Notes: generated by a model from the sequence alone, not told the origin. A stretch of DNA of 64,000 bases from Salisaeta longa DSM 21114 (GCF_000419585.1 NZ_ATTH01000001.1:2643001-2707000), one strand, 5' to 3'; counted from the first letter of the stretch, positions 53,219-62,333 are shown. Program-made: numbers and translations.

Positions 53219-53413
53219 AGACGAACCAATTCAATGAATAGTGCACGATAGAAAAGCGAGTCAGCGGCACAAACACAAAAAAGTAATCACACAGCGATTG
53301 GGTCGTTCGGCACAGGAAAAGCGCTGTAAGTAATGCAACGCCCCGCCGGGCCCGCTCGTATACGGGGCGTCGCTGCATGCTTCGCATCCCCCCTGCCGAG
53401 CCCCCGCGCCCCC

Positions 53414-54805
53414 ATGGCCAAAGATAATCCGCAGTTCGTGTGTCAGGAATGCGGGCACGTCGCCCACAAGTGGATGGGCAAGTGTCCAGGCTGCGGCGCG
53501 TGGAATACGCTCGTGGAGGAGGCCCCGGCTGCTGAAGTGAAGGCCCGCGTGCCCAAGGGGGCATCGGACGCGCCCTCGAACGGCACAACGGGCCGCGGCC
53601 CGCGCGTGGCCCCCGAGCGCATCACCGACGTGGAGCTCACCGAGGCGGCGCGCCTGCGCACCGGACGCCCCGAGTTCGACCGCGTGATGGGCGGCGGCAT
53701 CATGCAGGGCTCCTTTAGCCTCATCGCGGGCGACCCCGGCATCGGCAAGAGCACGCTCATGACGGAGCTGGGCCGCCACCTGCCCCACCACACCATCCTG
53801 TACGTTACGGGGGAGGAGTCGAAGCGCCAGGTGAAGCTGCGTGCGCAGCGCCTGGGCGTCGATACCGACAACCTCTTCCTGATGGCCGAAACCAACGTCG
53901 AGGAGATCAGCGCGGCGGTGCAAGACCTCGCGCCCGACCTCATGGTCGTCGATTCGATCCAGACCATCTACCGGCCCGACCTGACGAGCGCGCCGGGGTC
54001 GGTGAGCCAGGTGCGCGAGAGCACTGCCTCGCTCCTCAAGCTCACCAAAGACCTCGAGTTTTCGAGCTTCCTCGTGGGCCACGTCACCAAAAAGGGCACC
54101 ATCGCCGGGCCGCGCGTGCTGGAGCACATGGTGGATACCGTCCTTTACTTCGAGGGCGACCGCCACCACGCGTACCGCATCTTGCGCAGCGTCAAAAACC
54201 GGTTTGGCGCGGCCAACGAGATTGGCGTATTCGAGATGCGCGAAGACGGCCTGCGCGAGGTGCCCAACCCCAGCGAGATTTTTCTATCGGAGCGCGGCTA
54301 CGGCGTCAGCGGCTCGGCGGTGGTGTGCTCGATGGAGGGCACCCGCCCGGTGCTCGTGGAAATTCAGGCGCTGGTGACGCCCAGCTCGTACGGCACGCCC
54401 CAACGTACCACGACGGGCTTTCCGTACAAGCGCCTGCAGATGCTGCTGGCCGTCCTCGAAAAGCGCGCGGGCCTCGCGTTTAGCGACTACGACGTGTTTG
54501 TGAATGTGGCCGGCGGCGTGACGCTCGACGAGCCGGCCGTCGACCTTGGCGTGGCCGTGGCGGCGGCCTCGTCCTTTCGCGACATCCCCAGCGATACGAC
54601 GGCGGTGCTTGTGGGGGAAGTGGGCCTCGCGGGTGAAATTCGTACCGTCAGCCAGCTGCCGCCGCGCCTTAAGGAGATCGACAAGCTCGGGTTCGATCGC
54701 GCGGTCGTTCCGCACAACAACCTGGAGCGCGTGTCGGCGCCGCCCGAGGGGCTCGCGTTGGAAGGCGCCAAGCGGCTCACCGATGCGCTCGACATCGTTC
54801 TGTAA
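53414..54805 (+). CDS. radA: DNA repair ATPase RadA/Sms
   Basis: A 463-residue RecA-related protein that helps branch migration in recombinational repair. It has the N-terminal zinc finger (CQECGHVAHKWMGKCPGC), the RecA-like core with Walker A GDPGIGKST and Walker B LMVVDSIQTIY, the RadA-specific KNRFG motif, and a C-terminal Lon-like domain (DYDVFVNVAGGVTLDEPAVDLGVA, VGEVGLAGEIR). ATG 53414 begins exactly at the zinc finger; the longer frame adds 27 unrelated residues. It is the first intact housekeeping gene right of the island. Confidence 0.96.
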   Translation: MAKDNPQFVCQECGHVAHKWMGKCPGCGAWNTLVEEAPAAEVKARVPKGASDAPSNGTTGRGPRVAPERITDVELTEAARLRTGRPEFDRVMGGGIMQGSFSLIAGDPGIGKSTLMTELGRHLPHHTILYVTGEESKRQVKLRAQRLGVDTDNLFLMAETNVEEISAAVQDLAPDLMVVDSIQTIYRPDLTSAPGSVSQVRESTASLLKLTKDLEFSSFLVGHVTKKGTIAGPRVLEHMVDTVLYFEGDRHHAYRILRSVKNRFGAANEIGVFEMREDGLREVPNPSEIFLSERGYGVSGSAVVCSMEGTRPVLVEIQALVTPSSYGTPQRTTTGFPYKRLQMLLAVLEKRAGLAFSDYDVFVNVAGGVTLDEPAVDLGVAVAAASSFRDIPSDTTAVLVGEVGLAGEIRTVSQLPPRLKEIDKLGFDRAVVPHNNLERVSAPPEGLALEGAKRLTDALDIVL

Positions 54806-54846
54806 TGCTACACGCATCCAGCGACAAATCATAGCGTCCAGCGCCA

Positions 54847-54880
54847 GAAGCCCCGACAGACAACCGTCTGCCGAGGCTTC
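54847..54880. terminator. Hairpin between radA and the convergent lipoprotein gene
   Basis: GAAGCC/GGCTTC outer arms and CAGAC/GTCTG inner arms around AACC form an interrupted stem 41 bases after radA and 42 before the end of the convergent gene, a likely shared terminator. There is no strong T-run. Confidence 0.5.
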
Positions 54881-54922
54881 GTTACTTCTGCACTACCGGC
54901 ACGTGCATTGTCGTTGCAGCGC

Positions 54923-55615
54923 CTATTTCTTCGGTTGCGCCATCTCAAGGAGTGCCATGACAGCATCTTCACGCGCATAGGTCAGTGCATCGTACGCCCC
55001 ATCTGTCTTGTTGGAAATTGACCGGAGCACGGTCTGCGGGTCGCATCCAGCGCATTTTGCCGTCTCAGACAATTCTTTGATGCCTGCCTGTGCGGCTACG
55101 TGTGCGGCCTTCTGAATGCGTGCCGCGCTCCAGGTGTCCTTCAGCGCCTGCAGTGCTGGTAAGATTGCACGCGCCATTGGGCTCTTTGTGTCGATTAGCA
55201 TGGACGTGTACGATGCCACAACGTCATCTGGGACGTTTGCCTTTGCACGAACGAGCCAGCGCTCGATCATGAAGTAGGCGGCTGCTTGCTTGCACATGAA
55301 CGGCTCGGGACAAGTCGTTCCTTTGTTCAGGATAGATTGAACGGCCGTATGAGCCTTCTGCCACGTGTCGGCATTTGATGCCGCTTCAAGAGCTTGATAC
55401 GTGTCCGTCAGGTTCTGCATAAAGACACGCACGGTCGCCTCATCGTGGGATTCCAGCGTCGGAATGCCTTCTGCAGGCGTTGCATAATCAAGCGAAAACG
55501 ACGGCGTGGGCGCTACTGGCTGTTTTGCCTCTTGTGCCATCGGGTCGTCGCAGCCACCAAAGGCGAAAGCAAAAATGAATAGGAGCACACAAGGTAAGCG
55601 GAGTAATGCGTACAT
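54923..55615 (-). CDS. Lipoprotein of unknown function
   Basis: A 230-residue protein starting MYALLRLPCVLLFIFAFAFGGC, a signal peptide with lipobox FGGC, so probably lipid-anchored in the envelope. The mature part is helical and soluble-looking, with cysteines in a TTCPEPFMC pair and a KCAGC pair that could form disulfides in the periplasm. No family is recognised. ATG 55615 is preferred over a start 17 codons earlier because it places the signal peptide first. It follows the small exported protein gene on the same strand. Confidence 0.7.
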   Translation of the reverse strand: MYALLRLPCVLLFIFAFAFGGCDDPMAQEAKQPVAPTPSFSLDYATPAEGIPTLESHDEATVRVFMQNLTDTYQALEAASNADTWQKAHTAVQSILNKGTTCPEPFMCKQAAAYFMIERWLVRAKANVPDDVVASYTSMLIDTKSPMARAILPALQALKDTWSAARIQKAAHVAAQAGIKELSETAKCAGCDPQTVLRSISNKTDGAYDALTYAREDAVMALLEMAQPKK

Positions 55616-55669
55616 GTGTCTATATGGATTGGTTGTTTGAGCGTCTACGGGTTGTTTTATTCCCACGCG

Positions 55670-55963
55670 TCAGGCTTCACGCACCTGGGTGTATAGGCGG
55701 CACATTTGCGTGCTTATGTCTCCCTGGAAGGTTTCAGACGACACGTTTCCTCCACAAGTCACCGTAACCGTCGTTGTATTGGTATCTGACTCATAATCCA
55801 CGATATGGAGACAGGCATTCACCGTAGCGATGCAGTCTCCAGCGTGGGCTTCATGAGCAAGCATGAAGGAGCAGAAGGCTAAGAGGAGGATCTGCCCCCC
55901 CGTTTGAGTTTTCGAGACATCCTCATCGGACTGGGTATGCGTTTGTTCTTGTTTATCACACAT
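55670..55963 (-). CDS. Small exported cysteine-containing protein, unknown function
   Basis: 97 residues. A polar N-terminus (~22 residues) precedes a hydrophobic stretch ILLLAFCSFMLAHEAHA that looks like a signal peptide ending AHA. The ~55-residue mature part has four cysteines (GDC, NAC, TCGG, QMC) and beta-prone, threonine-rich sequence. No family is recognised. It lies ~55 bases before the lipoprotein gene on the same strand, so the two may be an envelope pair. Coding status is supported only by the signal-like pattern and cysteine spacing. Confidence 0.5.
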   Translation of the reverse strand: MCDKQEQTHTQSDEDVSKTQTGGQILLLAFCSFMLAHEAHAGDCIATVNACLHIVDYESDTNTTTVTVTCGGNVSSETFQGDISTQMCRLYTQVREA

Positions 55964-56232
55964 AGTGTAACTCTAAAATAAGACAACCAAATGCAAATAT
56001 GCAAAAAGACAAGGGCTTTGATCGCTGCTCTTTTTGAAAGAACCCGTCCAGTAGATCTGCCACTTTGTTGGCACTGCGCGAACCATGCGTGAGCATTTCG
56101 CTGCCCGTGCTAGAGTCCTGCCCACGCTTCTTCTGCGCAAAAACCTCTAGCCGCACCGGTGGTATAACATCATCCGCTGCGGCCCGTGGCCCGCGGATTG
56201 TTTCTGTCCTCAATGCCTCACGCCCGAGCCTC

Positions 56233-57114
56233 GTGAATCAGTTTCAGACCTGGTACCGCCAGCAGCCGCCGGTGCTGCGCGCGCTGCTCACCATCAACGC
56301 TGCGCTGTACGTGGCTACGGTGCTCCTGGGCCTGTGGCCGGCCGGCATGCGCTTCGTGTGGGATCACCTGGCGTTGCATCCGGCCCTGCCTGGCATTCTG
56401 CTGGAGCCGTGGCAGCTCGTCACCTACAGCTTTTTGCACCTGGGCAGCGGCCTCGGCGGCTTCTTGCACATCCTGTTCAACATGCTCTGGCTCTACTGGG
56501 TGGGTCGCGAGCTGGAAGAGTTGCACGGCGGCCATCAGCTGCTGGCGTTGTACCTGATGGGTGGGGTGGGCGGCGCGCTGCTTTCGGTGCTGCTGCACCC
56601 GATTGCGCCGTTCTTTGTGGGCGACGTCATCTACGGTGCCTCCGGGTCGGTGATTGCCGTGCTGATGGGCGTGGCGCTCTTCTATCCCTACAAAAAGATC
56701 GCGCTGTTCCTGTTTGGCACGTTCCGGCTGCTGAATGTGCTGCTCGTCTTTTTGGCCCTCGACCTGCTCTTTTTCCTGTTCGGATCGAGCGTGTCGGTGA
56801 CGGCCCACTGGGGCGGTGCGTTGGTGGCGTGGGGCTTTGTGCGCGGCGAGCAACGCGGCCTCGACCTCTCCTCGTGGGCCCGCGCCTTTACCGACCGCTC
56901 CGACTCTACGAGCTCGTCCGCATCGGGCGGCGGATGGATGCGACGCTCGTCCTCTACCGACGGCTCAGCGCGCAACAAGAAAGGGGCGTGGCGCCAGCGC
57001 AGCCGGGCAATGGATAAGGAGGTCGACCGCATCCTCGATAAGATCAGCGAGAAGGGCTACGATGCGCTGAGCGCAGAGGAACGCGAAACCCTAGAGCGCG
57101 CCAGTCAATCGTGA
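56233..57114 (+). CDS. Rhomboid-family intramembrane serine protease
   Basis: About 293 residues with six predicted membrane helices. The catalytic serine is in YGASGSVIAVL and the partner histidine in VTAHWGGALVAW, and the helix-2 region LHLGSGLGGFLHILFNMLWLYWVGRELE matches the family's H..N pattern. Rhomboids cut single-pass membrane proteins within the membrane. The C-terminal ~80 residues are soluble and charged, ending in an EEAR-like DKISEKGYDALSAEERETLERAS tail that also occurs in bacterial rhomboids. GTG 56233 is chosen as start because upstream in-frame sequence is not conserved. Confidence 0.9.
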   Translation: MNQFQTWYRQQPPVLRALLTINAALYVATVLLGLWPAGMRFVWDHLALHPALPGILLEPWQLVTYSFLHLGSGLGGFLHILFNMLWLYWVGRELEELHGGHQLLALYLMGGVGGALLSVLLHPIAPFFVGDVIYGASGSVIAVLMGVALFYPYKKIALFLFGTFRLLNVLLVFLALDLLFFLFGSSVSVTAHWGGALVAWGFVRGEQRGLDLSSWARAFTDRSDSTSSSASGGGWMRRSSSTDGSARNKKGAWRQRSRAMDKEVDRILDKISEKGYDALSAEERETLERASQS

Positions 57115-57241
57115 CACCTGCGGCGTGCAGCGCGGGCTGTCGCCGCTCCGGCGCGATGGGAACCAGCTACCGCCTCGGGCGCATACGACGCGTGCCGTAC
57201 GTTTCGGTATCGCCTCGTTCTCCTCACCACACCTCGTGTTT

Positions 57242-58444
57242 ATGCGTCGTGCGCTCTTTCGTGCTGTGGCTTTCGTGCCCCTCTTTGTGTTGTTCGTTGC
57301 CAATGGATATGCCCAACCGTCCGGGCTTAACGTGCAAACGGAAGCGGTAACCGTGCACGTGGGCGGCGCCGTGCAGGCCGATGGCCGCTTTTTTCCGACC
57401 GATCAGCCGGCCCCGGGCGCCGAGCAGTTCGCCCTGCGCCGCGCGCGCATCATCGTGGAGGGAACGATCTACGAGCGCTTTAGCGTCCGCGTCATGCCCA
57501 ACTTCGGGCAAGGGACTGCAGGCCTCGACGATGCGTACGTGAACATGCGGCTGGCGCCGGCGCTTCAGCTGCGTGGCGGCACGTTTAAGATGCCCGTGGG
57601 GCTTGAGTTTGCCCAGAGCCCCTACTACATGCACCTCATCGAGCGGGCCTTTCCCACGGCGTTGGTGCCGGGCCGCAGCGCGGGCGTGATGGTGCATGGC
57701 AGCGCGGCCGCCGATCGGGTGCAGTACAGCGTGGGCGTTTTTAACGGCGTGCCCAGCGGGACCAGCGCGGGCACCGACAGCGACAACCTGAGCGATGTGG
57801 CGGCGCGCGTGTTCGTGCATCCGTTTGCGCAGGGCGCCCCGGCCCTTCGCGGATTGGGCCTGGGCGTTGGCGCTTCGGCGGGCGAGGCGCAGGGCACGGC
57901 GCAGGCGGCCCAGCTCAGCCGGTTTCGCACCTCCGGACGCCAATCCTTTTTTGCCTACGCGCCGTCCACCGTCGCCGACGGCGTTCGCCAGCACCTCGCG
58001 CCGCAGGGTTACTGGTACGTGGGGCCGGTGGGCCTCATGGGCGAGTACGTGTGGGCGACGCAGGCGGTACAAAACGGCGGGGCCCAGGCCACCCTCACGC
58101 ACACCGCGTGGCAGGTTGCGGCGGGCGTCATGCTCACGGGCGAAGACGCGCGCTTCGGGCGCCTCGTGCCGCAGCAGCCGCTCCACGCGGGCGGCATCGG
58201 CGCATTTTCGCTGGATGCACGCGTGCACGGCCTCTCGTTGGATGCCGCCACCTTTCCGGCCTTTGCGCGGCCGGCGGAGGCGGCGCAGTCGGCGCGGGCC
58301 TGGGCCGTGGGCTTCAGCTGGTATCCCAACCAAAACGTCCGCTTTGTGCTCAACTACGAACAGACGGCGTTCGATACCTTCGGCGCGGCCGCCGATCGCC
58401 CCACCGAGCATGCCCTCCTCGGACGCATGCAGCTCGTCTTTTAG
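57242..58444 (+). CDS. OprP/OprO-like phosphate-selective porin family protein
   Basis: A 400-residue outer-membrane porin. The signal peptide (MRRALFRAVAFVPLFVLFVANGYAQ) is followed by a barrel with family phrases: VGGAVQADGRFF, FALRRARIIVEGTIYERFSVRVMPNFGQG, LQLRGGTFKMPVGLEFAQS, VGPVGLMGEYV, and a C-terminal aromatic strand ending in F. Members transport phosphate or other anions; selectivity here is not known. No phosphate genes are adjacent. Start ATG 57242 is fixed by the signal peptide. Confidence 0.85.
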   Translation: MRRALFRAVAFVPLFVLFVANGYAQPSGLNVQTEAVTVHVGGAVQADGRFFPTDQPAPGAEQFALRRARIIVEGTIYERFSVRVMPNFGQGTAGLDDAYVNMRLAPALQLRGGTFKMPVGLEFAQSPYYMHLIERAFPTALVPGRSAGVMVHGSAAADRVQYSVGVFNGVPSGTSAGTDSDNLSDVAARVFVHPFAQGAPALRGLGLGVGASAGEAQGTAQAAQLSRFRTSGRQSFFAYAPSTVADGVRQHLAPQGYWYVGPVGLMGEYVWATQAVQNGGAQATLTHTAWQVAAGVMLTGEDARFGRLVPQQPLHAGGIGAFSLDARVHGLSLDAATFPAFARPAEAAQSARAWAVGFSWYPNQNVRFVLNYEQTAFDTFGAAADRPTEHALLGRMQLVF

Positions 58445-58667
58445 CGATGGCTCAGTCGGCTGTGCAACAGCCCGCCCAACGTTCTGGCAAATCATCCCTT
58501 CGCTCGCAATGACATGAAAGGTTGGGGGGAGCGTCAAGCGTCGATGGTTCAGATGACCATTCGGGCCGGTTTGCCCTACAGCACTAAAATGACGTGAGGA
58601 TCTCCATGCCGCAAAAGGATACGCTTCACGGTGGCGGTTCCTCCCTCAAGACGAATCGGCCTGCGTG

Positions 58668-59519
58668 TTACTGTGGGGCCTCGTGGTAGGCCCGCCAGCC
58701 CGCGCGGGTACGGGCCGTGGCGGCTGCCCGCGCCGCGGCATCGGTATCAGCGAACACACCCCAAACGGCCGCGCCCGAGCCCGAGAGGGCCGCGTAGACG
58801 GCGCCGCTGTCGTACAGGAGTTGCCGCGCGGTTCCCACCGCCGGATGCCGGTCCATGACGGGTGCCTCGAAATCATTCCCGAGGGCCGCGCGCCACCGAT
58901 CCGGGGCGTTGCTACGCACCAGCGACGGCAGGTCGGGCCGGTCGTCATCCGACGGCGTCACCCAGCCGTACGCCGCGGGCGTCGACACGTGCACCGGCGG
59001 CACCACCACCGCCAGCGGATGCGTGAGCCGAAACGGCCCGCCGCCGGCCGTATGCAGCGGGGTCAGCTGCTCGCCCCGACCCGTGGCGTAGGCCGCCGGC
59101 GCATCGAGCAGAAAAAAGGGCACGTCCGATCCCAACCGGGCGGCGAGGGCGTGGAGCTGCGCGGGCGGCGCGTCAAGCTCCCAGAGCCGAACCAGCAGGC
59201 GCAGCGTAGCCGCGGCGTCGCTCGATCCGCTGCCCAGCCCCGCGCCGTAAGGCACGCGCTTGTCGAGGTGCAGGCGTGCGCCATGGGACACGCCAAAGGC
59301 GTCGCGCAGCGCCATCGCCGCCTGCAGGCACAGGTTCTCCGCGTCGGTGGGCAGCGCCGGATCGGAGCAGGTGAGCGTGAGCGCCTCGGCGGGTTCCGCT
59401 GTAATCCGGTCGGCCCAGCCGATGCGATGAAAGACGGTGGCAAGGTCGTGGAAGCCGTCTGGGCGCTTCCGCAAGACGTGAAGGCCGATGTTAATTTTGG
59501 CGGGGGCTGCGATGTCCAT
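58668..59519 (-). CDS. ispE: 4-diphosphocytidyl-2-C-methyl-D-erythritol kinase
   Basis: A 283-residue GHMP-family kinase of the MEP isoprenoid pathway, phosphorylating CDP-methylerythritol. It begins with the family start MDIAAPAKINIGLHVL, has GFHDLATVFHRI, the ATP loop VPYGAGLGSGSSDAAATLR (about 92-110), and the C-terminal SGSGAAVWGVF glycine motif. Length is normal. ATG 59519 matches the conserved N-terminus; the 133-residue longer frame is unrelated. It is divergent from the Omp85-type gene with an 86-base gap. Confidence 0.95.
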   Translation of the reverse strand: MDIAAPAKINIGLHVLRKRPDGFHDLATVFHRIGWADRITAEPAEALTLTCSDPALPTDAENLCLQAAMALRDAFGVSHGARLHLDKRVPYGAGLGSGSSDAAATLRLLVRLWELDAPPAQLHALAARLGSDVPFFLLDAPAAYATGRGEQLTPLHTAGGGPFRLTHPLAVVVPPVHVSTPAAYGWVTPSDDDRPDLPSLVRSNAPDRWRAALGNDFEAPVMDRHPAVGTARQLLYDSGAVYAALSGSGAAVWGVFADTDAAARAAATARTRAGWRAYHEAPQ

Positions 59520-59605
59520 AAAAAGACCGGGGGGTGTAACGAAAGCGCGCGTTGCGGCGTCTGTACCCGTAGAACGATCCTTCGATTCATCTACCGCTGC
59601 TTGCC

Positions 59606-60856
59606 ATGCGTATCCTGTGCCTCTTGCTGCTTCTGGGGTGGAGCCTCGCGCCCGCCGCAGCCCGCGCCCTGACCCCGCCCGATTCGACAGATCCCACGGC
59701 CGCAACGCATCCCGTTGAGCCGGTGCGCCCCCTGTTCGATCCGCCGCCGTGGCCCGCGTATGCCGGGGCGTCGGTCGGCTACACCCACGCCGCGTCGCCC
59801 TTCCGCACCGCGTCGCCGCTGTATCTCGACGTGCCGCCGGTGCGCTACAACCGCGCCGAGGGGCTGGTGGTGGGCCTGCACCGCGATCCGCTGAACTGGC
59901 ACGGCAGCCGGCACGCAAAAGTGTTCGGCCAGGTCGGCTACGCCACCGCGCTGCGCGACATCCGCTATGCCGTGGGCGGCGAGGTGCGCGTGTACGAAAC
60001 GCGCGCGTCGGGGCTCAAGCTCGGCGCCTTCTATCACGAAAACACGCACACCATCGACGCCTGGAAAAGCGCCTGGGTGGAGAACTCGCTCGCGGCCCTC
60101 GTCGCGGGATACGACGCCTTCGACTACTACGAGGCGCAGGGCGTGCGGGCGTATGCCATGCAGCGCCTGGGGCCCGCGCTGGTCTTGAGCGGAGGCTTCG
60201 AGGCGGCCGTGCATCGCTCGTTGCCGCAAGGCACCGACTGGTCGGTCTTTGGCGATCGCTTCCGGCCCAACCCGGCCATCGCACCGGGGCAATTGCACGC
60301 CGTAGTGCTTGCCGCCACCACCGGACGCGTGCGCAACCGTGCGTCGCTTCCCACGGGGCACGCGCTGCGGGTAACGGCTGAACTTGGACAGGGCGTGGGC
60401 GGCGACTTCTCGTTCAATCGCTACCGCGCCGATGCCCGCGCCTACCTGCGCACATCGGACGCCACCCGGCTGCTCATGCGTCTGCGCGGGGGCTACGGCA
60501 CCGCTGGCACGCCCATCCAACGACAGTTTGCCCTGGGCGGACGCGGTACGATGCGCGGCTATCCGCAGAACGCCTTTCGCGGCACGCAAGCCCTTGTGGG
60601 CACCGTGAGCGTGCTGATGCGCGACGCCACGCTGATCGATCCGTTCGATGATGTCTTCCTCTCGCTCTTTGCCGATGCGGGCTGGGTGGGCGCGCCCGGC
60701 GTGCGGTTTGCCGCTGCCGACGTGCTGCCCTCCGCTGGGTTTGGCATTGGCCTCGACGACCGCCAGCTGCGCCTGGAGGTGGCCTGGCCCCTGCGCAACG
60801 TAAACGGCGAGGGCTACCGACCATCTATTGGCCTGCGCATCGCCCCGAACTTTTAG
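59606..60856 (+). CDS. Omp85/BamA-type outer-membrane beta-barrel without POTRA domains
   Basis: A 416-residue outer-membrane protein. A signal peptide (MRILCLLLLLGW...AAARA) is followed by ~20 linker residues and then a 16-strand-like barrel. The strand-6 loop motif appears as FALGGRGTMRGYP, equivalent to the RGF/RGY motif of Omp85 proteins, and the C-terminal strand ends IGLRIAPNF, with the final F needed for insertion. There is no room for POTRA domains, so it is not BamA; members like this resemble the surface-antigen/patatin-linked barrels. Function unknown. Confidence 0.78.
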   Translation: MRILCLLLLLGWSLAPAAARALTPPDSTDPTAATHPVEPVRPLFDPPPWPAYAGASVGYTHAASPFRTASPLYLDVPPVRYNRAEGLVVGLHRDPLNWHGSRHAKVFGQVGYATALRDIRYAVGGEVRVYETRASGLKLGAFYHENTHTIDAWKSAWVENSLAALVAGYDAFDYYEAQGVRAYAMQRLGPALVLSGGFEAAVHRSLPQGTDWSVFGDRFRPNPAIAPGQLHAVVLAATTGRVRNRASLPTGHALRVTAELGQGVGGDFSFNRYRADARAYLRTSDATRLLMRLRGGYGTAGTPIQRQFALGGRGTMRGYPQNAFRGTQALVGTVSVLMRDATLIDPFDDVFLSLFADAGWVGAPGVRFAAADVLPSAGFGIGLDDRQLRLEVAWPLRNVNGEGYRPSIGLRIAPNF

Positions 60857-60911
60857 GCGGATGGGTCGTGCAGGGCCGTGCACAGCCCCCGGAGATGCCT
60901 TCAGCCGATCC

Positions 60912-61448
60912 ATGACGCACACCACGCACGACGTAACGATCGACGTGCGCACCGGCGACATTGCCCATCAGGCCGATGTGACCGCGGTGGTGAATGCCGC
61001 CAACGCGCAACTGCGGTCGGGCGGCGGGGTGGCGGGCGCGCTGCACCGCGCCGCGGGTCCGGGACTGGCCGAGGAGGCGGCTCCGCTGGCGCCCCTTGCG
61101 CCGGGTGAGGCCGTGGTGACGAGCGGGCACAACCTGCCCAACGACGTTGTCATCCACGCCCTGGGGCCGGTGTACGGCCGCGATACGCCCTCCGACGAAT
61201 TGCTAGCTACGGCCTACCGCAACGTACTGGCTTGTGCCGAAGGTGAAGGCATTGCGCGCCTCGCTACGCCCGCGCTGTCGACGGGCGCCTTTGGCTATCC
61301 GATGGAGGACGCCGCGCGCGTCGCGTTGCAAGCCGTGCTGGACGAGGCTCCTACGCTGGACGTCGTTACGTACGTTCGCTTCGTGCTGTACGACGACCGC
61401 GCGCTGCGCATCCACGAACGTGCGTTAAAAACCCTGATCGACGTGTGA
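60912..61448 (+). CDS. Macro-domain protein (ADP-ribose-binding / O-acetyl-ADP-ribose deacetylase type)
   Basis: A 178-residue single macro domain. Characteristic loops are VTGDI-like RTGDIAHQADVTAVVNAANAQLRSGGGVAGALHRAAG and PALSTGAFGYPMEDAARVA. Macro domains bind or hydrolyse ADP-ribose groups on proteins, nucleic acids or O-acetyl-ADP-ribose. The protein is cytosolic. ATG 60912 starts the conserved first strand. Its TGA stop overlaps the ATG of the HEPN gene (TGATG), so the two are translationally coupled, which suggests a shared role, possibly as a conflict pair. Confidence 0.92.
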   Translation: MTHTTHDVTIDVRTGDIAHQADVTAVVNAANAQLRSGGGVAGALHRAAGPGLAEEAAPLAPLAPGEAVVTSGHNLPNDVVIHALGPVYGRDTPSDELLATAYRNVLACAEGEGIARLATPALSTGAFGYPMEDAARVALQAVLDEAPTLDVVTYVRFVLYDDRALRIHERALKTLIDV

Positions 61449-61849
61449 TGCCCACCCCGCGCTCTCCCGACGACTGGATGGCCCAGGCCACCACCGACCT
61501 GCGCGCCGCCGAGCACTTGCTGACGGGCGGTTTTGCGCGGCATGCCGCCGTGCTGGCCCACCTGGCCGCCGAGAGGGCCATGAAGGCCGTGTGGCAGGCG
61601 CGCCACGGGGGGACGCCGCCGGTGACGCACCATCTGCCGGTCCTGCGGGAGGATGTGCCGGGGCCGGTGCCCGCCTTGGTGGAGGAGGCCCTGGACGCCC
61701 TTGCGCGGGGCGGCCTGCCCGCGCTCTACGCCGATACCTGGACCGACGGCGTTCCGGCGGCCGCGGCCCGCGCACGGGTGAGCCATGCCCACGACGTCTT
61801 CGCGTGGGCGGCCGAGCAGTTACACGTGTCGTCTGCCGACAGGGACTAA
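61448..61849 (+). CDS. HEPN-domain protein coupled to the macro-domain gene
   Basis: A 133-residue all-helical HEPN domain protein. The signature region AAERAMKAVWQARHGGTPPVTHHLPVL matches the core helix and T-H-L turn of COG2250-type HEPN proteins, and the C-terminal AAAARARVSHAHDVFAWAAEQL matches the last helix. Many HEPN proteins are RNases in toxin-antitoxin pairs with nucleotidyltransferases; no MNT partner is nearby, only the macro gene, which it overlaps. A clear R-x4-6-H RNase motif is not obvious, so it may be non-catalytic. Cytosolic. Confidence 0.82.
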   Translation: MPTPRSPDDWMAQATTDLRAAEHLLTGGFARHAAVLAHLAAERAMKAVWQARHGGTPPVTHHLPVLREDVPGPVPALVEEALDALARGGLPALYADTWTDGVPAAAARARVSHAHDVFAWAAEQLHVSSADRD

Positions 61850-62105
61850 AAAGACCTTGCCCGGCATACTTGACATTGCGCTTTGGTCTTAAGGGAAAAG
61901 GCTGGCAGACCGCTCGTCCGTACAAATTCGCTCACTGATGCCACGGTGCGGGCCGTGTCGGTCTGACGTCAGTTACTTACAGCAGCGCCTCTTTTGCTTT
62001 TTCAGATTTGAGGCAATCGATCCGGCAGCGTTCGACCGCTTCACGCGAACTCGACCTGCGAGCAGTCGTTGTCTAAAAACCTCGACCATAAGAACGGTGG
62101 ATCTC

Positions 62106-62333
62106 ATGAAGACCGACCAGATTACCATCCGAGTAGATGCCAAGGCTGCACAAGCCTATCGGGCCGCTTCTGAGGAAGAACGTCGCAAGATCGATTCGCT
62201 GCTCAACCTAAAGCTCCGCAGCGCTACACGCTCTCAGGTGTCCCTGAAAACGTATATGGACGAGATCAGTCGACGAGCAAAACAGCGTGGACTTACTCCT
62301 GAAATCTTGGATTCACTTCTGAATGAAGGATAG
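62106..62333 (+). CDS. Small antitoxin-like protein upstream of a PIN toxin
   Basis: A 75-residue protein beginning MKTDQITIRVDAKAAQAYRAAS, a ribbon-helix-helix-like strand and helix, with an alpha-helical C-terminus (MDEISRRAKQRGLTPEILDSLL) that would wrap the toxin. It resembles antitoxins paired with COG1569 PIN toxins. ATG 62106 is chosen over a longer frame with unconserved, cysteine-rich lead. Its last 11 bases overlap the start of the PIN gene. The partner toxin is frameshifted, so the antitoxin may be orphaned. Confidence 0.75.
   Translation: MKTDQITIRVDAKAAQAYRAASEEERRKIDSLLNLKLRSATRSQVSLKTYMDEISRRAKQRGLTPEILDSLLNEG

Noticed and set aside
53261-54169. 302-codon minus frame over radA
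   Set aside because: Complete overlap with radA, which has zinc finger, Walker and Lon-like motifs.
55956-56213. 85-codon minus frame before the small exported protein
   Set aside because: The late hydrophobic stretch and 8-base overlap are suggestive, but the rest is low-complexity shadow of the rhomboid upstream region; too weak to call.
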